From Phaeodactylibacter sp. (GTDB lineage: Bacteria; Bacteroidota; Bacteroidia; Chitinophagales; Saprospiraceae), in the NCBI GenBank assembly GCA_024103175.1, contig JAGFJE010000367.1:1-49532 (forward strand): a stretch of DNA of 49,532 nt. The letters run 5' to 3'. The translations under genes and the position numbers were made by a program. Positions within the stretch are counted from its first letter, which is position 1, and every line of letters starts with the position of its first letter. Positions 37,701 through 45,993 of the stretch are shown in pieces. A model generated the notes under the pieces. The model had not been told where the DNA came from and searched no databases. It saw nothing but the letters and a program-made list of their open reading frames with translations.

Positions 37701-38740
37701 CTCAATTTAATAATTTTGTAGAACATCTGACACTGAATTCTTCGAGGATGCGCATCTTCTACAAGGAAGGAGAGCCAGGTGAACATGTAATTCCAAATTG
37801 CTTTAATCCTGGAGGAAGTTATACCCAAAGTTTGAGCATAGGTGGAAATCATATGGACTCTGACATTTCCAGTTTCTCCAAATTAAGACTAGGGACGTTT
37901 AACCCGAGCCCTATTTTAGATGATGATTACCCAGTTTTAGGTGCTCTAATTTATCCTGATGAATTGAATTTTCCTCCGTTAAGCTGGCGGTTGCCTAACA
38001 AATTATCTAAACATTTAGAGAATGATAAAATTCCTGCCTCTGTTACTTTTGCTCGGTTTGTGATAGATACAGGAGCACAGCCCAGTACTAACCCGATTCA
38101 TCCTTTCTTCGGCTATAATAATACAGTAAGCGAAACCACTGTGGAAGGTATTGCAGATACACAAGAACGTCTCTATGCCCTGTGGCTACGAACTCCAGAA
38201 CCATTAAATTGGTATAGAGTCAGTGCATCACTAAGCATTCGGCATTTGGAAGGAGTAGGACCTTGTGCTAAGAAATATGCCTTTAGAAGACGCTTGGAAT
38301 TAGAGGTAGAAATTCTTCCAGGTCCAGATGCCAGCTCTGCACTAATTATTGGAAGCTTTGCGAATACTAGAATTCGTTTGCCAAGAGGAGAATATGAGCT
38401 CACATTGGCCTTCGATCCAGATATTGAAGGACTACCAAAGCTCAGGCCATCCATAGCCATCCCTAATCCCGAAGTGATTACCTTAAAATTTTTACAGCTA
38501 GCTGGTAGAAATTGGCCAACTCCGGGAGAAGACATTGTTATTCCATCGGATATCATTGGCATCTCAGGAGGAGTTTTTGATGACAGACTTAGTGGATCAA
38601 TTACAAAGTTTTTTCAGTTAAAGAATCTTGGTTTTAAAGCTAACACATCAGAGAGTGCTCCTAGTATAAAATTGCAGCGCAAGGCCAAAAAAATCATAAG
38701 ACCAAATATCAATAATCAGGATAACATAAGTCCTCAATAA
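34766..38740 (+). CDS. Large protein of unknown function, cassette gene 1 (1324 aa)
   Basis: Starts at the ATG at 34766, six bases past the IS982 end; the frame is open back to 34682 through the IS but without an ATG. No signal peptide or membrane helix is evident. Residues 40-500 are beta-rich, with a Gly/Pro-rich block (about 125-195: GFGFEIFLGG, FLPAPIPLGPTGFGLNG) and a strand array (about 395-470) that faintly recall DUF6603-type proteins. A Pro/acidic linker (about 470-495) follows. The C-terminal 800 residues contain repeated beta modules with a PGTYELSL / RGEYELTL motif. Very AT-rich codon use (TTA, AGA, ATA) unlike its neighbours points to transfer. The stop is 19 bp before gene 2. 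Function unknown; a large surface, toxin or scaffold role is possible. Confidence 0.85.
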   Translation: MDLPFNEELQRRVHQGVADNSNDPDVQDINGNLVGEKILEALNSLEVGEKIASSPLIKVIEKDEETVTLLIRGRMKLAKGNFQPFMRIEASFPLDVLGLPEVRTFIADLKIKDPESTPVTEMKMGLGYDGLVFSGLGGARLLPVGFGFEIFLGGVSDRGIMLGIDVFLPAPIPLGPTGFGLNGLGGDYAHNFKPRLDFISAEEEPILSVEEDPESTEVPAAVRYVQWARSEDLDRWVAADLNETTVGIGLRAYFCDVPSTGTIILLDPLGFSVLTPGPVIILGGRGILLRQDSMTFDSYAVIDIENGSFSLGGAVTLEFPEDPKIVDVKGFFNSFISFKEPKTWFINVGTPAKPNQSKFLEVFEAKSFFEINHYRIQFGVEMAWTYKIPGLPKRINIFAKLGGGIKALVGWIPKQLAGELTLFGEAGVQILKFKLSASLSGKIRGHLPKPKILKAELEFKINTPPLIPDPKFKIEVPKEEENDPPDLTAPLLTIEDISASAHVGALHKATKQQWDITVPDDNPLNLPWPDIQIVVPFSRRVINDTDIPIDGPTDGEQSGGYQVRHRLVSLVLINQNDGTNIENLSAHWVRLKGADTAQLHILSRDPFPRIYWDEETVNDPSVGEINGNVFQNFGIGNEANMSSTWRFGKVLIVPLEDTQLSNAFDQYLPTRTIESERIAVNFNNYLEDEIAVTKIRLFFVELRYGVDTQGQIIVEIPGQPFINAFPMAFWPLDNHSYLVEYQISLAVDTAITGFEIGRFPSSDYPYPFHLYALAFHIERPPYEHCSAEVLLSPGTYELSLAGRTSAVAVDEEFDLAEPEEVLDWEDSWIFQVMAPSNVRPYLSHTTVGDNRIFGIIPDWDPTLRGIGFPVYRQYLPVVRFNVSYMSRLFESLVFQVTFEGVDEPIYSFSDTPSANSDGESSVIAPGRAYREVSGCPDEFDEEISGNVSTDEFGTAQVEILHELEDGSSTVVDEWSCYISQFNNFVEHLTLNSSRMRIFYKEGEPGEHVIPNCFNPGGSYTQSLSIGGNHMDSDISSFSKLRLGTFNPSPILDDDYPVLGALIYPDELNFPPLSWRLPNKLSKHLENDKIPASVTFARFVIDTGAQPSTNPIHPFFGYNNTVSETTVEGIADTQERLYALWLRTPEPLNWYRVSASLSIRHLEGVGPCAKKYAFRRRLELEVEILPGPDASSALIIGSFANTRIRLPRGEYELTLAFDPDIEGLPKLRPSIAIPNPEVITLKFLQLAGRNWPTPGEDIVIPSDIIGISGGVFDDRLSGSITKFFQLKNLGFKANTSESAPSIKLQRKAKKIIRPNINNQDNISPQ

Positions 38741-38759
38741 TACCTCAAAAAATAAAATT

Positions 38760-41009
38760 ATGGATGATAGACCTTATTTAACAGGATTAGGTTGGGTAAA
38801 TGACGCACCTCGTGGAAATCGTTTACGGTGGTACATTGAGCCGAATGAAAATATTGTAGGCGTTTACCGAGGACTCCCTACAGAGGTACGAGTATTGCGA
38901 TCTGTCTGGAATGAAGATATCTATCCAGATACACAAACACTCAAAAGACCTAGCGGAAGCTTTCCAATAAATTGGTGGAACCCGGATTTAGGAGATATTC
39001 GAACATCCGATGGTATTCCTTCCCAATTTGAGCTACCGGTAAGTGCTCAAGCTGTCCGTTTTTTTTATCAAGGTCCAGCTACTTTAATACAAGCGTATGA
39101 CTCTACTGGTAGTTTATTCTACCAAAGAAGAATAACAGAGAATGAGTTCGTACTGTTGGAGCACTTCGATATTCGAGAGATCAGACTCTATAGCGGCCCA
39201 GCCTTCTTAAACAGTTTCCAATACTTAGATTTATTTGCAGGCCATGACGAAGATGTAGATTATGAGCAAATTGCGGCTATACCCATACAAAGGACGACTA
39301 CCTTTCCTTATGAAGAAGCTTATCAGAGATATACTGGTTCTCCAAATATGGATGAAGAAGAGTGGGATTCCTTTCAAGAAGAAATTGTTCAGGTTGCTTT
39401 AGATTCATCTCCCGCCAGCGATTTGGAAGATCCCGGCACGGCTTCACCTTGGACACAGTTTCAATCTGTTTTAGCACTTAGATGGGAGTTCTCACAGCTT
39501 TATGGTTTTGGATTTCTCGATGGTCCAGAAACGCCACCAGGCAGTACTTTCGATCATATCATCCGAGATCGAATATTGACAGAAAGACCTACTCGGCCCC
39601 ATATTTATAAAATCTCAGTAGCTTACTCGGACCCCGATATTGTGCGATTTAGTAACCCTGTTGTTATTTTACCATTGGATGCATTGCCAGTTGAAATACC
39701 AATCTATCAATACTTAAAATCTACAGTCAAATTATATGGGGAAGACACTTACAATCAGAGATACCAATTATCCTTTACAGTGTTTGATTATAGAGTAATT
39801 GGTTTTGAAGTAGAAGAGACATTTCTATCCAGCCCAATTCTGGATAATCCTACACTTGAAGAATCCTATTTTTTACGTTCCTGGCGACCGACAGATCAGC
39901 ACGAACAATCTACTTTTGAAAGATCTGTAGATGTTGACTTTTATGATATAGGTATGCGACTAAGAGCCAGGAGTATCGATGGTTGGGATCGTTTTAGCCC
40001 CTTCAATATATTGACTGATATCGAGTTTCCTATTTTTAGACACAATCCTGAACCTCCCCCTCCTTTAACTGCCTGGCGAAATGGCGACGAGGTAACAATT
40101 GTGGCAAACAATGAAGAGCAGTCTTTTCGTACATGGGAATTTGATCATGCCGTCTTGAATACGCCGAATAGCCAGCTTTTAGTACTAAGAAAAGACGCTC
40201 AGCCAGCGATAGTGAAGTACAATACTTTCTATCTTCCTGAACCTTATATTAATGAGGACCTATTTGCGGCCGAACGATTTTCACTCAGGATTCCAGCCAC
40301 TATATCAAGTCCCCACCGCTTCGTTGGCGGTTACTTAATTGCAGGTAACCTTCGTACCACTATAGACAGAATAGAAAACAATGCCTTTATTTTTGCAGCA
40401 ATAGCAGATGGAGCTCAGCAAAGCGCTTTCTTCAATGCAGGAGACGAAGTTATTTTGCAACAATCTCCCGATTCACCAGCACTTTTTATTGAAGTAGCTG
40501 CTTTCCCGATCAATGATTTACCAGAATTACTCATATTCGAAGATGTACTACCAACTCCTTCTGAAAATAGTACGGTGGATGATTATGCGCTGCGGATTCA
40601 CATGGGTATCCTAGAGGGTGGACTTAGTAACCTTGTTTCTGTTCTGAGAATGCCTGATAACCCAGAAATTCCACCCCAGTTTCAAGTAGATTTTTTAGGT
40701 GTAGATTTTTATGATCGTACATTGGTTAGAGTAACTCTAGCTGAACCCAGGCCTGAAGGAGAATACACATTGTATTGGTCTCCTGGCGCCCAAAGCCTAG
40801 AATCCTTTCAAGAGACGGCTATCAAGGGAGATTATGGAGCTCAAGAAGCGCATAATGGAATTTATATTTATGAAATTTTCTCATTACCGGTGCCAAAAAG
40901 AATCAATATGATAGTAACTTTCGGCTTGTTGTCAGAAAATAAAGGTGGATTCAAATCAGGGTTTCGATTATTACCAACTCCCTACGAAATTGCACCATAC
41001 GCCCCTTAA
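38760..41009 (+). CDS. Large protein of unknown function, cassette gene 2 (749 aa)
   Basis: ATG at 38760, 19 bp after gene 1, so the two form an operon. No signal peptide or membrane helix is seen. The N-terminus (APRGNRLRWYIEPN, then GLPTEVRVLRSVW) has the look of a fibronectin-type-III-like beta module opening with an LRW strand. A second such module is suggested by HIYKISVAYSD and a third by IGMRLRARSIDGWDRFSPFN (about 400-420). The middle (about 440-620) is beta-rich with acidic and aromatic residues. AT-rich codon use matches gene 1 and not the flanks. No family recognised. Obligate partnership with gene 1 is inferred from adjacency only. Confidence 0.85.
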   Translation: MDDRPYLTGLGWVNDAPRGNRLRWYIEPNENIVGVYRGLPTEVRVLRSVWNEDIYPDTQTLKRPSGSFPINWWNPDLGDIRTSDGIPSQFELPVSAQAVRFFYQGPATLIQAYDSTGSLFYQRRITENEFVLLEHFDIREIRLYSGPAFLNSFQYLDLFAGHDEDVDYEQIAAIPIQRTTTFPYEEAYQRYTGSPNMDEEEWDSFQEEIVQVALDSSPASDLEDPGTASPWTQFQSVLALRWEFSQLYGFGFLDGPETPPGSTFDHIIRDRILTERPTRPHIYKISVAYSDPDIVRFSNPVVILPLDALPVEIPIYQYLKSTVKLYGEDTYNQRYQLSFTVFDYRVIGFEVEETFLSSPILDNPTLEESYFLRSWRPTDQHEQSTFERSVDVDFYDIGMRLRARSIDGWDRFSPFNILTDIEFPIFRHNPEPPPPLTAWRNGDEVTIVANNEEQSFRTWEFDHAVLNTPNSQLLVLRKDAQPAIVKYNTFYLPEPYINEDLFAAERFSLRIPATISSPHRFVGGYLIAGNLRTTIDRIENNAFIFAAIADGAQQSAFFNAGDEVILQQSPDSPALFIEVAAFPINDLPELLIFEDVLPTPSENSTVDDYALRIHMGILEGGLSNLVSVLRMPDNPEIPPQFQVDFLGVDFYDRTLVRVTLAEPRPEGEYTLYWSPGAQSLESFQETAIKGDYGAQEAHNGIYIYEIFSLPVPKRINMIVTFGLLSENKGGFKSGFRLLPTPYEIAPYAP

Positions 41010-41523
41010 ATGTAAATTTCCGATAGAGTGACCACCGGCACACGTTGATCCTAGCAGCACTCCTCATGATGCAGAAGAGGGTCTACCCCATAGCCGTCAG
41101 GCTAAGACGGAAATAATTGTTAATGGGCTATGTCTTTTTGTCCCATTTGGCAATTTCTTCTTTTCTTTCTTCGCCCTGTGGACTGTTTTTTCAAATAAGT
41201 TCTTAAGCAATATAAATTATCCAGGAACCGTCAGACTGTGCCAAAAGTCATTCACACCTTCTTGCGCACACCACGCCTGGGCTGAGCCTGTTCCCTTTTG
41301 ACTTTGCCAAAAGGGGCGACCTGGCGCTTGTTGGTTCGCAACGCCGTAGTAAGTTCACCTCGAAGCCTCTGAGTGAAAATGCGGATATGATGGGCAGCCG
41401 GTTGCAATCAATAGTCTACCTTAAGTGTACTGAGGTTGAATTAAGCAGAGGAGTACGGTTTTCTGAACAGCCTCCGGGCTTGATGACAGTAAACTGCAAA
41501 ACCAATAACCGGCCCCTTCGGAC
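41010..41523. other. Right flank of the island, no gene seen
   Basis: 514 bp between cassette gene 2 and the DUF2177 gene. It contains a CCGTC/GACGG mini-hairpin (about 41094-41110) within a longer CATAGCC...GGCTATG pair, and a perfect 8-bp hairpin CCCTTTTG/CAAAAGGG (41293-41300, 41308-41315). GC returns to the core level from about 41250. It may hold worn insertion-sequence ends; I could not identify any. Confidence 0.45.
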
Positions 41524-41910
41524 CTACCTTCCGAAATACCAGGCCACCAAACTCACCGTAGTACAAAGCACCACGCCCCACAACATATCCACCACCACCA
41601 ATGTCCAGGAGAAATTGTTGATGACCGCCCGGTTGACCAGGTCGTAGGTGGCGTAGGTGACCAGGCCGAAGAAGGCGCCGCGGAGCAGGACATCGCGGGC
41701 GCCGCCTTCCAGCGAGGGCTGCACGACGAAGACGATGATGCCGGCCAGGAAGAGCAGGTAAAAAAGGATAGCCGCCGCCCAGTCTGTCTGTTCCCGCATC
41801 AGCGGGCCGAGTTGCCGGCGGTAAAAATTGCGGCCAAGCCAGCCAAGCCAGAGCATATCCAGGGGGAAGAAAGCCAGCAGGGCGATGAGGTACAGTTTGA
41901 TGAATCCCAT
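41524..41910 (-). CDS. DUF2177 family membrane protein
   Basis: 128 residues with four membrane helices (about 3-24, 46-64, 75-92, 102-124). The FFPLDMLWLGWLGRNFYRRQLG start and the ATYDLVNRAVINNFSW segment are typical of DUF2177. The family is widespread and uncharacterised. It is a single gene on the minus strand, first intact core gene right of the AT-rich island, with normal GC content. Its promoter would lie in the 153-bp gap shared with the divergent dehydrogenase. Confidence 0.85.
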   Translation of the reverse strand: MGFIKLYLIALLAFFPLDMLWLGWLGRNFYRRQLGPLMREQTDWAAAILFYLLFLAGIIVFVVQPSLEGGARDVLLRGAFFGLVTYATYDLVNRAVINNFSWTLVVVDMLWGVVLCTTVSLVAWYFGR

Positions 41911-42030
41911 AAACTTATAAAGGGTTGATGATCAGATGCTGAACGGAAAAGGGATGCCGCGGGTTTTGGGAATGGCCATTTTTTGTCAATTAAAATCACC
42001 GGCGGTTGCGGGAAGAAAAGCAGAATCCAG

Positions 42031-42038
42031 TATTTTTG
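42031..42038 (+). promoter_or_regulatory. TAnnTTTG minus-7 box upstream of the short-chain dehydrogenase
   Basis: TATTTTTG is an exact consensus match 25 bp before the ATG at 42064, with GTTG at 42005-42008 as a weak minus-33 candidate. Confidence 0.45.
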
Positions 42039-42063
42039 GGCCGTTTTATTAACCTGCCTTTCA

Positions 42064-42858
42064 ATGGACAAACAAAATGTACGCTTCACCCTGATCACCG
42101 GCGCAAGCAGTGGTATAGGGAAAGCAATGGCTTTCGAGTGTGCAGCAATGGGCCGCAACCTGCTGCTGGTTGCCCTGGACGAACCCGCCCTGCCGGCTAC
42201 CGTTGAGGATATCCGGGGCCGGTATGGGGTTACGATCGGCCACCTGGGGATAGACCTCTCCCGGGAAGACAGCCCCGAAAAGGTGTTCCGGTGGGTGCAG
42301 GAAATGGGGTACCGGGTGGACACTCTGATAAATAACGCCGGGTTTGGCAGAGGAGGGCTTTTTGAAAACGTCAACCTGCAGGAATATTATTCCATGATCC
42401 AGCTCAACAACCAGGCTATGATCGGCCTTTGCTATTATTTCCTGCCAGAGCTGAGGAAGCACTCCAGGGCATACATCCTCAATATGAGCAGCATGGAAGC
42501 CACCCTGCCTTTGCCCTACAAGGCGGTCTATACCGGCACCAAGAATTTTGTCTATTCCTTCTCGCTGGCCCTCCGGGAGGAACTGCGGAGAACCAACGTC
42601 AGCGTGAGCGTGATCTGCCCGGGGCCGGTACTGACCAACCCCGACGGGCTCGAACGCATTAAAGCCCACGGCGGGCGGGCGAAGCTGCTGCTGGCCATGC
42701 CGGAAGATGTGGCGCGCATAGCCATCCGGGGCATGCTGAAGGGGAAGCAGGTCATCGTTCCCGGCTTCGTTCCACTCGCCATCATCCGGATCATGAAGTT
42801 TATGCCTACGCCGGTGAAAATGCGGATACTGGAACGGGTGTTTCGGGTGTATAAGTAA
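42064..42858 (+). CDS. Short-chain dehydrogenase/reductase
   Basis: 264 residues from the ATG at 42064; the frame extends upstream but without family sequence. Classical SDR: TGASSGIGKA cofactor loop (about 11-20), NNAGFG (about 92-97), catalytic Ser in NMSSMEA, and YTGTK (Tyr156, Lys160). The C-terminal part (IIRIMKFMPTPVKM) is hydrophobic and resembles DltE/YdfG-like or SDR enzymes of lipid metabolism. Substrate unknown; probably NADP-dependent ketone/alcohol chemistry. Confidence 0.9.
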   Translation: MDKQNVRFTLITGASSGIGKAMAFECAAMGRNLLLVALDEPALPATVEDIRGRYGVTIGHLGIDLSREDSPEKVFRWVQEMGYRVDTLINNAGFGRGGLFENVNLQEYYSMIQLNNQAMIGLCYYFLPELRKHSRAYILNMSSMEATLPLPYKAVYTGTKNFVYSFSLALREELRRTNVSVSVICPGPVLTNPDGLERIKAHGGRAKLLLAMPEDVARIAIRGMLKGKQVIVPGFVPLAIIRIMKFMPTPVKMRILERVFRVYK

Positions 42859-43047
42859 GCCGGAAATCGGAAGTGGGACACGAGCGAAGCGGCTGACGAA
42901 GTAAATCGGAAGAGCCTGTCGGGGCTTTTCAACGGAAACTTGAAGTCATCGTCCGGGCGCTCCGGGATGGCTCCCAAATGCGCGAACACCGAATAGCGAA
43001 TACCGAACGGCCGCGGGGCCCGTAGGCCGAACCTTAGTTAGCAACTT

Positions 43048-43917
43048 TTAATGATCGGAAGGCGAAAAGTAATCCTCAATACCACACATCTCTTTACTCA
43101 CCTCCCACAGGCGGGCGGCGGCGGCTTCGTCGTAAGAGGCGCGGGAGGATCTTTTGGGCTTACAATCGTCGAAATACAGGCCGCTCATGCCTTTTGCTTC
43201 TTCAGAGGCGGCCAGGTAGATCTGGGTCCGGGCGCCTTCAGCCGGTTCCACGCCACTGCTGCGCCGGAGTTTCCAGGCCAGCTTGTGGAGCCAGGTCGTA
43301 TGCTTGACGCCAATATCGGTTTTGACCAGGCCCGGCTGTACGCAATTGACGCTGAGGTGCTCATCCGGTTTGCGCCGGTGCAGCTCGTACGTAAACAGAA
43401 TGTTGGCCAGTTTCGACTGCGCATAGGAGCGCAGCCCGTGGTAGTTCTTTTCCAGGTAAAGGTCATTGAAGTACATACCCTTTACCTGGAAGTGAGAGTC
43501 CGAACCCACATTCACCACCCGGGCGTCTTCCGACCTCCGGAGGTTGGGGTACAAGAGGTGAGTCAGTAAAAAGTAGGCCAGGTGATTAACGGCAAAGACG
43601 GCCTCTATGCCGTCTTCGGTGAAGGTGCGTTTGGAGAACCAGGTGCCGGCATTATTGACCAGGACATCCACCCGCGGATACCTGGCGCTGATCTTCCCGG
43701 CCACCTCCCGGATCTGTTGCTGAGCGCTGACGTCTACGGCCAGAAATTCCAGCCGGGCATCCGGCTGGCCGGCCCGGATGTCTTCCATGGCAGCTTTTCC
43801 TTTTTCCGGATTGCGGCCCAGGAGCACAACGGTGGCGCCTCTGCCCGACAGTTCCCGGGCCGTCTCAAGGCCCAGGCCTGAAGTGGCGCCGGTGACAATA
43901 CAGGTCTTTTCGTTCAT
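43048..43917 (-). CDS. Short-chain dehydrogenase, retinol dehydrogenase-like
   Basis: 289 residues. VTGATSGLGLETA cofactor loop (about 8-20), NNAGTW (about 87-92), catalytic YAQSK (about 166-170), and PGLVKTDIG after the active site. The spacing and the GRNPEKG segment resemble the RDH11-14/WW-domain-oxidoreductase-like SDR group, common in bacteria with unknown substrates. It is convergent with the other SDR gene, 190 bp apart, and the two are not close paralogues, so they were not duplicated recently. Confidence 0.9.
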   Translation of the reverse strand: MNEKTCIVTGATSGLGLETARELSGRGATVVLLGRNPEKGKAAMEDIRAGQPDARLEFLAVDVSAQQQIREVAGKISARYPRVDVLVNNAGTWFSKRTFTEDGIEAVFAVNHLAYFLLTHLLYPNLRRSEDARVVNVGSDSHFQVKGMYFNDLYLEKNYHGLRSYAQSKLANILFTYELHRRKPDEHLSVNCVQPGLVKTDIGVKHTTWLHKLAWKLRRSSGVEPAEGARTQIYLAASEEAKGMSGLYFDDCKPKRSSRASYDEAAAARLWEVSKEMCGIEDYFSPSDH

Positions 43918-43962
43918 TTTCAGAGATTTTGCAAGGTGGCAGTGAGTTTTTCGAAAAAACCA

Positions 43963-44565
43963 TTACCCTGCTTCGGCCGTGCTGATGCTAATGGGAACTG
44001 AGAGGTTTTCCCACTTTAGGACCACCCTGTTGCCTTCAACGGCGAACTCCAGCATTTCCACCGGTTCTCCTTCCGTTTTTTCCGGTTCAACTTCCACTTT
44101 CAGCGCATTCTTGGAAGCGTCGTATTCGTAGGCGCCCCACTGGTTGGGAACGGTATTGAAGATCACGGACCATTTGCCTTCGCCGGGGATGGTGAAAAGA
44201 GCATACTTGCCCGCGGCGAGGTTCTTCCCTTCCACCTTTGCGGTTTTGGAAAAGGAAATGGTGGTGGCTTCATTGGCCCCCGTGCGCCAGACTTCCCCGT
44301 AGGGCACGAGCCCTCCCCATATTTTTCTGCCTTTCACAGAAGGGCTGCTGTAGTTGATTTCCACATTGATGCCCTCTATTTCGCCGGTTACCGTCCGCGG
44401 AGGGCTGACGCGCTGCGGCTTGGAATCACCCTCGCTTTCCGTTTCTTCTGAAGTGGTTACTTCGGTTTGTTCCTCCGAGCCCGAGGCCTGGTCGCCGGGT
44501 TGAGTGTTGTTGCAGGCGGTGAAGAAAAAAAGTCCGAGAAGTAGCCCTATGAGTCGGTATTTCAT
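43963..44565 (-). CDS. DUF2911 lipoprotein
   Basis: 200 residues from the ATG at 44565; an open upstream extension overlaps the divergent gene. Lipobox FFFTAC gives Cys18 as the acylated residue. A Glu/Ser/Thr-rich linker (about 22-58) leads to the DUF2911 domain (about 60-195) with YSSPSVKGRKIWGGLVPYG, WRTGANEATTI, GKYALFTIPG and FNTVPNQWGAYEYD. The domain is common in Bacteroidota and its role is unknown. It is divergent from the DUF2891 lipoprotein gene, sharing a 155-bp promoter region; both products face the periplasm or surface. Confidence 0.9.
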   Translation of the reverse strand: MKYRLIGLLLGLFFFTACNNTQPGDQASGSEEQTEVTTSEETESEGDSKPQRVSPPRTVTGEIEGINVEINYSSPSVKGRKIWGGLVPYGEVWRTGANEATTISFSKTAKVEGKNLAAGKYALFTIPGEGKWSVIFNTVPNQWGAYEYDASKNALKVEVEPEKTEGEPVEMLEFAVEGNRVVLKWENLSVPISISTAEAG

Positions 44566-44720
44566 ATCAGGTATTTTTTTCTGGAGATAAAAGCCTTTAT
44601 AAGCACAATATACCATAACTACAACTGGAAATTCAAATTGGTTGCTGGGATTTATCACCCCTTCCGCACTTATGCTGTATTTTGCTGTTTCAAAAAATAG
44701 AATGCAAAATATGTATCGCA

Positions 44721-45830
44721 ATGAAATATTTTACCGCTTTGTTCACCCTTTTGATCATCCTGGGCTGCAGCCCTAAAACCCCTCAGGAAATGCCGTCTCC
44801 CGCTCCCCGGCAGGACATTCCTGAAGTCCGGTTGGCCAAAGAAGAAGCTTCTCGCCTGAGCCAGTTGGCCCTGGAGTGCATTGGCCGGGAATACCCCAAC
44901 AAGCTCGGGCAGGTGCTGGGTGATTCTTCATACCTGGGGCAGCCCAGTGAATTGCATCCTGCATTTTACGGTTGTTTTGACTGGCATTCGGCCGTGCATG
45001 GCCACTGGTCGCTGGTGCGTATTTTGAAAACTTTTCCGGACATTCCACGGGCAGAGGAGATCCGCAATAAGATCAGCCGGAACCTCACCCCGGAGCACAT
45101 CGAAAAGGAGGTGGCTTTCTTTGACGATGAACACAATAAGAATTACGAACGCACCTATGGGTGGGCCTGGGTGCTTAAACTGGCGGAAGAACTTAATGGC
45201 TGGGACGACCCTCAGGGCAGGCAGTGGCGGGAAGCCCTCCGCCCTCTGGAGAACCTGGTCGTTCAGAAATTCATTGAATTCCTTCCCAAACTAACCTATC
45301 CCATCCGGGTGGGAGAACACACCAATACGGCTTTTGCGCTCACCTTCGCCTGGGATTACGCCGTTGCCGTGGAAAAATGGGAGTTGAAGCAGCTCGTGGA
45401 ATTTCGCGCCCGCGATTTTTACTATAAAGACAAAGGGTGCCCGGTGTCCTGGGAACCCAGCGGTTTCGATTTCCTGTCGCCCTGCCTGGAGGAAGCCGAC
45501 ATTATGAGCCGCATTCTGAGCCGGGAAGAATTCCAGAACTGGTTCACCGGCTTCCTTCCCAACTGGAAGGTGCTCCAACCCGCCGAGGTGAGCGACCGCA
45601 CCGATGGCAAGCTCGTCCATCTGGACGGCCTGAATTTCAGCCGCGCCTGGGTGCTGTACTCCATCGCTCCGAAACTTCCCGGTCAAAAAGAGGAACTTAC
45701 TTACCTGGCAGCGCAGCACATGGCCAAAAGCCTGCCCCAGATCACCAGCGGCGACTACGCCGGAGAGCACTGGCTGGCAACCTTCGCCCTTTATGCGCTG
45801 AGTTCAAAGGAAAAACTGGAAAAATCCTAG
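44721..45830 (+). CDS. DUF2891 lipoprotein
   Basis: 369 residues from the ATG at 44721. Lipobox LIILGC, Cys16. The body matches DUF2891, an alpha/alpha-toroid-like helical family: HPAFYGCFDWHSAVHGHW (about 78-95), YGWAWVLKLAEEL (about 144-156), GEHTNTAFAL, and SRAWVLYSIA. These recall glycosidase-like helical barrels, but no reaction is established. The TAG stop codon (45828-45830) lies inside the terminal repeat of the 101-bp element copy B, so the last residues (EKLEKS) may have been reshaped by its insertion. Confidence 0.88.
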   Translation: MKYFTALFTLLIILGCSPKTPQEMPSPAPRQDIPEVRLAKEEASRLSQLALECIGREYPNKLGQVLGDSSYLGQPSELHPAFYGCFDWHSAVHGHWSLVRILKTFPDIPRAEEIRNKISRNLTPEHIEKEVAFFDDEHNKNYERTYGWAWVLKLAEELNGWDDPQGRQWREALRPLENLVVQKFIEFLPKLTYPIRVGEHTNTAFALTFAWDYAVAVEKWELKQLVEFRARDFYYKDKGCPVSWEPSGFDFLSPCLEEADIMSRILSREEFQNWFTGFLPNWKVLQPAEVSDRTDGKLVHLDGLNFSRAWVLYSIAPKLPGQKEELTYLAAQHMAKSLPQITSGDYAGEHWLATFALYALSSKEKLEKS

Positions 45831-45927
45831 TGAAAGCGGAACGAATTAATGGGCTAATTTAAGCTACTGTGAACCAGGACGTTAAGGGCCTGCGAAATCT
45901 CCCGTTAATTCGGTCTAGTCGCACTAG
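45827..45927. repeat. 101-bp dispersed palindromic element, copy B
   Basis: Gapless match to 18262-18362 at 89 of 101 positions, same orientation. Its ends are a perfect inverted CTAGTG...CACTAG pair, and the inner arms keep pairing with one C-to-T change that still allows a G-U pair in RNA. It overlaps the stop codon of the DUF2891 gene. Confidence 0.8.
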
Positions 45928-45966
45928 CGCGGCTTTGCCTGATGGTGTCGTTTTGAAGTTTCTTCC

Positions 45967-45974
45967 TACATTTG
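45967..45974 (+). promoter_or_regulatory. TAnnTTTG minus-7 box upstream of the NYN gene
   Basis: TACATTTG is an exact consensus match 19 bp before the ATG at 45994, just downstream of repeat copy B. The minus-33 box is unclear. Confidence 0.45.
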
Positions 45975-45993
45975 TAGCGCAAAAACCACCATC

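Noticed and set aside
34766..41009. Tc-toxin or Rhs/polymorphic toxin pair
   Set aside because: No YD/Rhs repeats, no SpvB or TcA signature and no recognisable toxin tip were seen, so the label is not supported.
41387..41647. 86-codon plus-strand frame right of the island
   Set aside because: Half of it is antisense to the DUF2177 gene and the rest shows no protein-like features.
42859..43047. Possible repeat or RNA between the two dehydrogenase genes
   Set aside because: Only short partial direct repeats (AATCGGAAG, CGAATA-type) are visible, too weak to call an element.
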